Below are positions 63,240 through 64,000 of a stretch of DNA of 64,000 bases, in pieces. Each line of letters starts with the position of its first letter. Within the stretch, counting starts at the first letter, position 1. This DNA comes from Streptomyces sp. SAI-135 (lineage in GTDB: Bacteria > Actinomycetota > Actinomycetes > Streptomycetales > Streptomycetaceae). The stretch is from positions 8,556,001-8,620,000 of the forward strand of contig NZ_JARXYP010000002.1 in the NCBI RefSeq assembly GCF_029893805.1. The letters run 5' to 3'. The translations under genes and the position numbers were made by a program. The notes beneath the pieces were generated by a model that was not told the origin of the DNA, made no database searches, and saw nothing but the letters and a program-made list of their open reading frames with translations.

Positions 63240-64000
63240 TCATGCCCCGATGCCGTGGGCGAGCAGGCTTTCCGCGGTGTCCTCGATGGTGTCCTCGATG
63301 GGGCGGGGCCGCCAGCCGAGGAGTTGTTCGGCCTTGGCGCTGGTGGCGTCGAGATCCCGGCCCAACTGGTGTCGCAGCAGACGGAGTTCCGGGTTCACGG
63401 TGCCGAGGGCGCGGGCGAGCCACACGGGCAGTTCCCGGGTGGGGGCCTTCGCGGCGCGCTCGCCCAGGCGGTCGCGCAGGATGCGCGCGATGTCGACGAC
63501 GCGCAGGCTGTGTCCGGCGACGGCGAGGAAGCGTTCGCCTGCGGCTGCCGGATCGGTCATCGCGCGCAGGTGCAGATCCGCGACGTCCCGCACGTCGACG
63601 AAGCCCATGCCGAAGGGAGGGCACGCGGGCACGCGTCCTTCGAGCATTCTGCGCACGAGACGCAGGGACGGCGGGTCGTCGGGGCCGAGGAGGGGGCCGA
63701 GGACCCCGACGGGGTGGACTGCCGCCAGTTCCAGGGTGCCCCCTTCCTCTTTGACGAACTGCCAGGCCGCACGCTCGGCGAGCGTCTTGGAACGCTGGTA
63801 GGGCGGGATGTCGCTGTCGACGTCGGTCCAGTCCTCCTCGGTGAACGGGGTCGAGCGGGGAGGATGCCCGATTCCCACGGCACCGAAGGCACTCGTCAGG
63901 ACGACCCGCCGCACGCCGGCGTCGCGGGCGGCGCGCAGCACCCGCAGGACGCCCTCCCGTGCCGGGACCACCAACTCGTCGTCGCTGGACGGGCGGCCCT
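63240..64000 (-). CDS. NAD-dependent epimerase/dehydratase family protein (partial, 5' end outside the window)
   Basis: The visible 253 codons are the C-terminal part of an extended SDR of the aldehyde reductase/dihydroflavonol-reductase type. The N-terminal GxxGxxG cofactor motif lies beyond the window edge. Visible are LVVPAREGVLRVLRAARDAG, RRVVLTSAFGAVGIGHPPRS (catalytic Ser region), PPYQRSKTLAERAAWQF (Tyr-x3-Lys as YQRSK), AAVHPVGVLGPLLGPDDPP and MGFVDVRDVADLHLRAM. It reduces an unknown aldehyde or ketone. It is convergent with vanX and is not part of the van operon. Confidence 0.9.
   Translation of the reverse strand, partial: GRPSSDDELVVPAREGVLRVLRAARDAGVRRVVLTSAFGAVGIGHPPRSTPFTEEDWTDVDSDIPPYQRSKTLAERAAWQFVKEEGGTLELAAVHPVGVLGPLLGPDDPPSLRLVRRMLEGRVPACPPFGMGFVDVRDVADLHLRAMTDPAAAGERFLAVAGHSLRVVDIARILRDRLGERAAKAPTRELPVWLARALGTVNPELRLLRHQLGRDLDATSAKAEQLLGWRPRPIEDTIEDTAESLLAHGIGA

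Noticed and set aside
1..64000. tRNA, rRNA, insertion sequences, integrase or attachment sites
   Set aside because: I saw no cloverleaf with a conserved TTCGA arm, no rRNA segment, no transposase or integrase motif and no terminal inverted repeats; broken genes are better explained by homologous or illegitimate recombination.

Overview
The window is high-GC actinomycete DNA, almost certainly from a Streptomyces: the coding frames have strongly G/C-biased third codon positions, GTG starts are common, and many families are Streptomyces-typical (DUF5302, DUF6131, SCO6745-like, MEDS/STAS pair, MmyB-like XRE regulator, many TetR regulators, a VanK-HAX cluster). It holds about 65 intact genes, several broken ones, and no rRNA, tRNA, CRISPR array, transposase or prophage. 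No PKS or NRPS biosynthetic cluster is present.

Layout. 0-9.7 kb: stand-alone metabolic genes, namely an SRPBCC protein, a divergent 3-hydroxyisobutyrate-dehydrogenase-like gene and TetR gene with two palindromic operators, GNAT, an F420-type luciferase-like oxidoreductase, TfoX, a lipoprotein, a large secreted BNR-repeat protein and a methyltransferase. 9.9-20.4 kb: a regulator-rich block. Two TetR genes share a nearly identical 319 bp stretch and similar 24 bp upstream elements; one faces an MFS exporter and the other an aldehyde dehydrogenase. An MmyB-like regulator and three alpha/beta hydrolases lie between them. 20.4-28.1 kb: a truncated TetR gene, a Pmt mannosyltransferase, an ECF sigma factor with a small membrane partner, an MGT glycosyltransferase, and an Ohr/OsmC - small ORF - VOC - broken flavoprotein series. 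28.4-41.1 kb: a 1360-residue GH2 enzyme with inserted discoidin modules, a CGNR zinc-finger regulator, two tandem ABC-F ATPases, an MsrP-like molybdoenzyme with a cytochrome b partner, and a tannase/feruloyl esterase. 41.5-57 kb: a chimeric pseudogene, hydrolase, SRPBCC, SDR plus TetR, ADP-ribosylglycohydrolase, a catalytically degenerate alpha/beta hydrolase, LysR, cold shock protein, valine-dehydrogenase-like enzyme with Lrp regulator, and a STAS/MEDS pair. 57.7-63.2 kb: an inducible-type glycopeptide resistance cluster (vanK, murF, vanHAX). The window ends inside an NAD-dependent epimerase gene.

The strongest unifying signal is a 21 bp operator, GTCACC-N9-GGTGAC. It occurs eleven times (seven perfect, four with one changed base in an arm) at eight loci between 16.4 and 43.7 kb. 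The sites lie upstream of two secreted hydrolases, a 65-residue conserved-looking small protein, Ohr, the CGNR regulator itself, the MsrP-like pair, the tannase and an SRPBCC gene. I infer a single stress or electrophile-responsive regulon. The CGNR protein is the best local candidate regulator, because one site abuts its own start codon; the MmyB-like protein is the alternative.

A second theme is decay and recombination between paralogues. It includes a 93 bp copy of the MmyB-like gene fused in frame to a deleted Bax-inhibitor gene, a TetR gene cut at its 5' end against the pmt stop codon, a flavoprotein cut after its FAD-binding start, an SDR tail, and a rearranged AAA ATPase.
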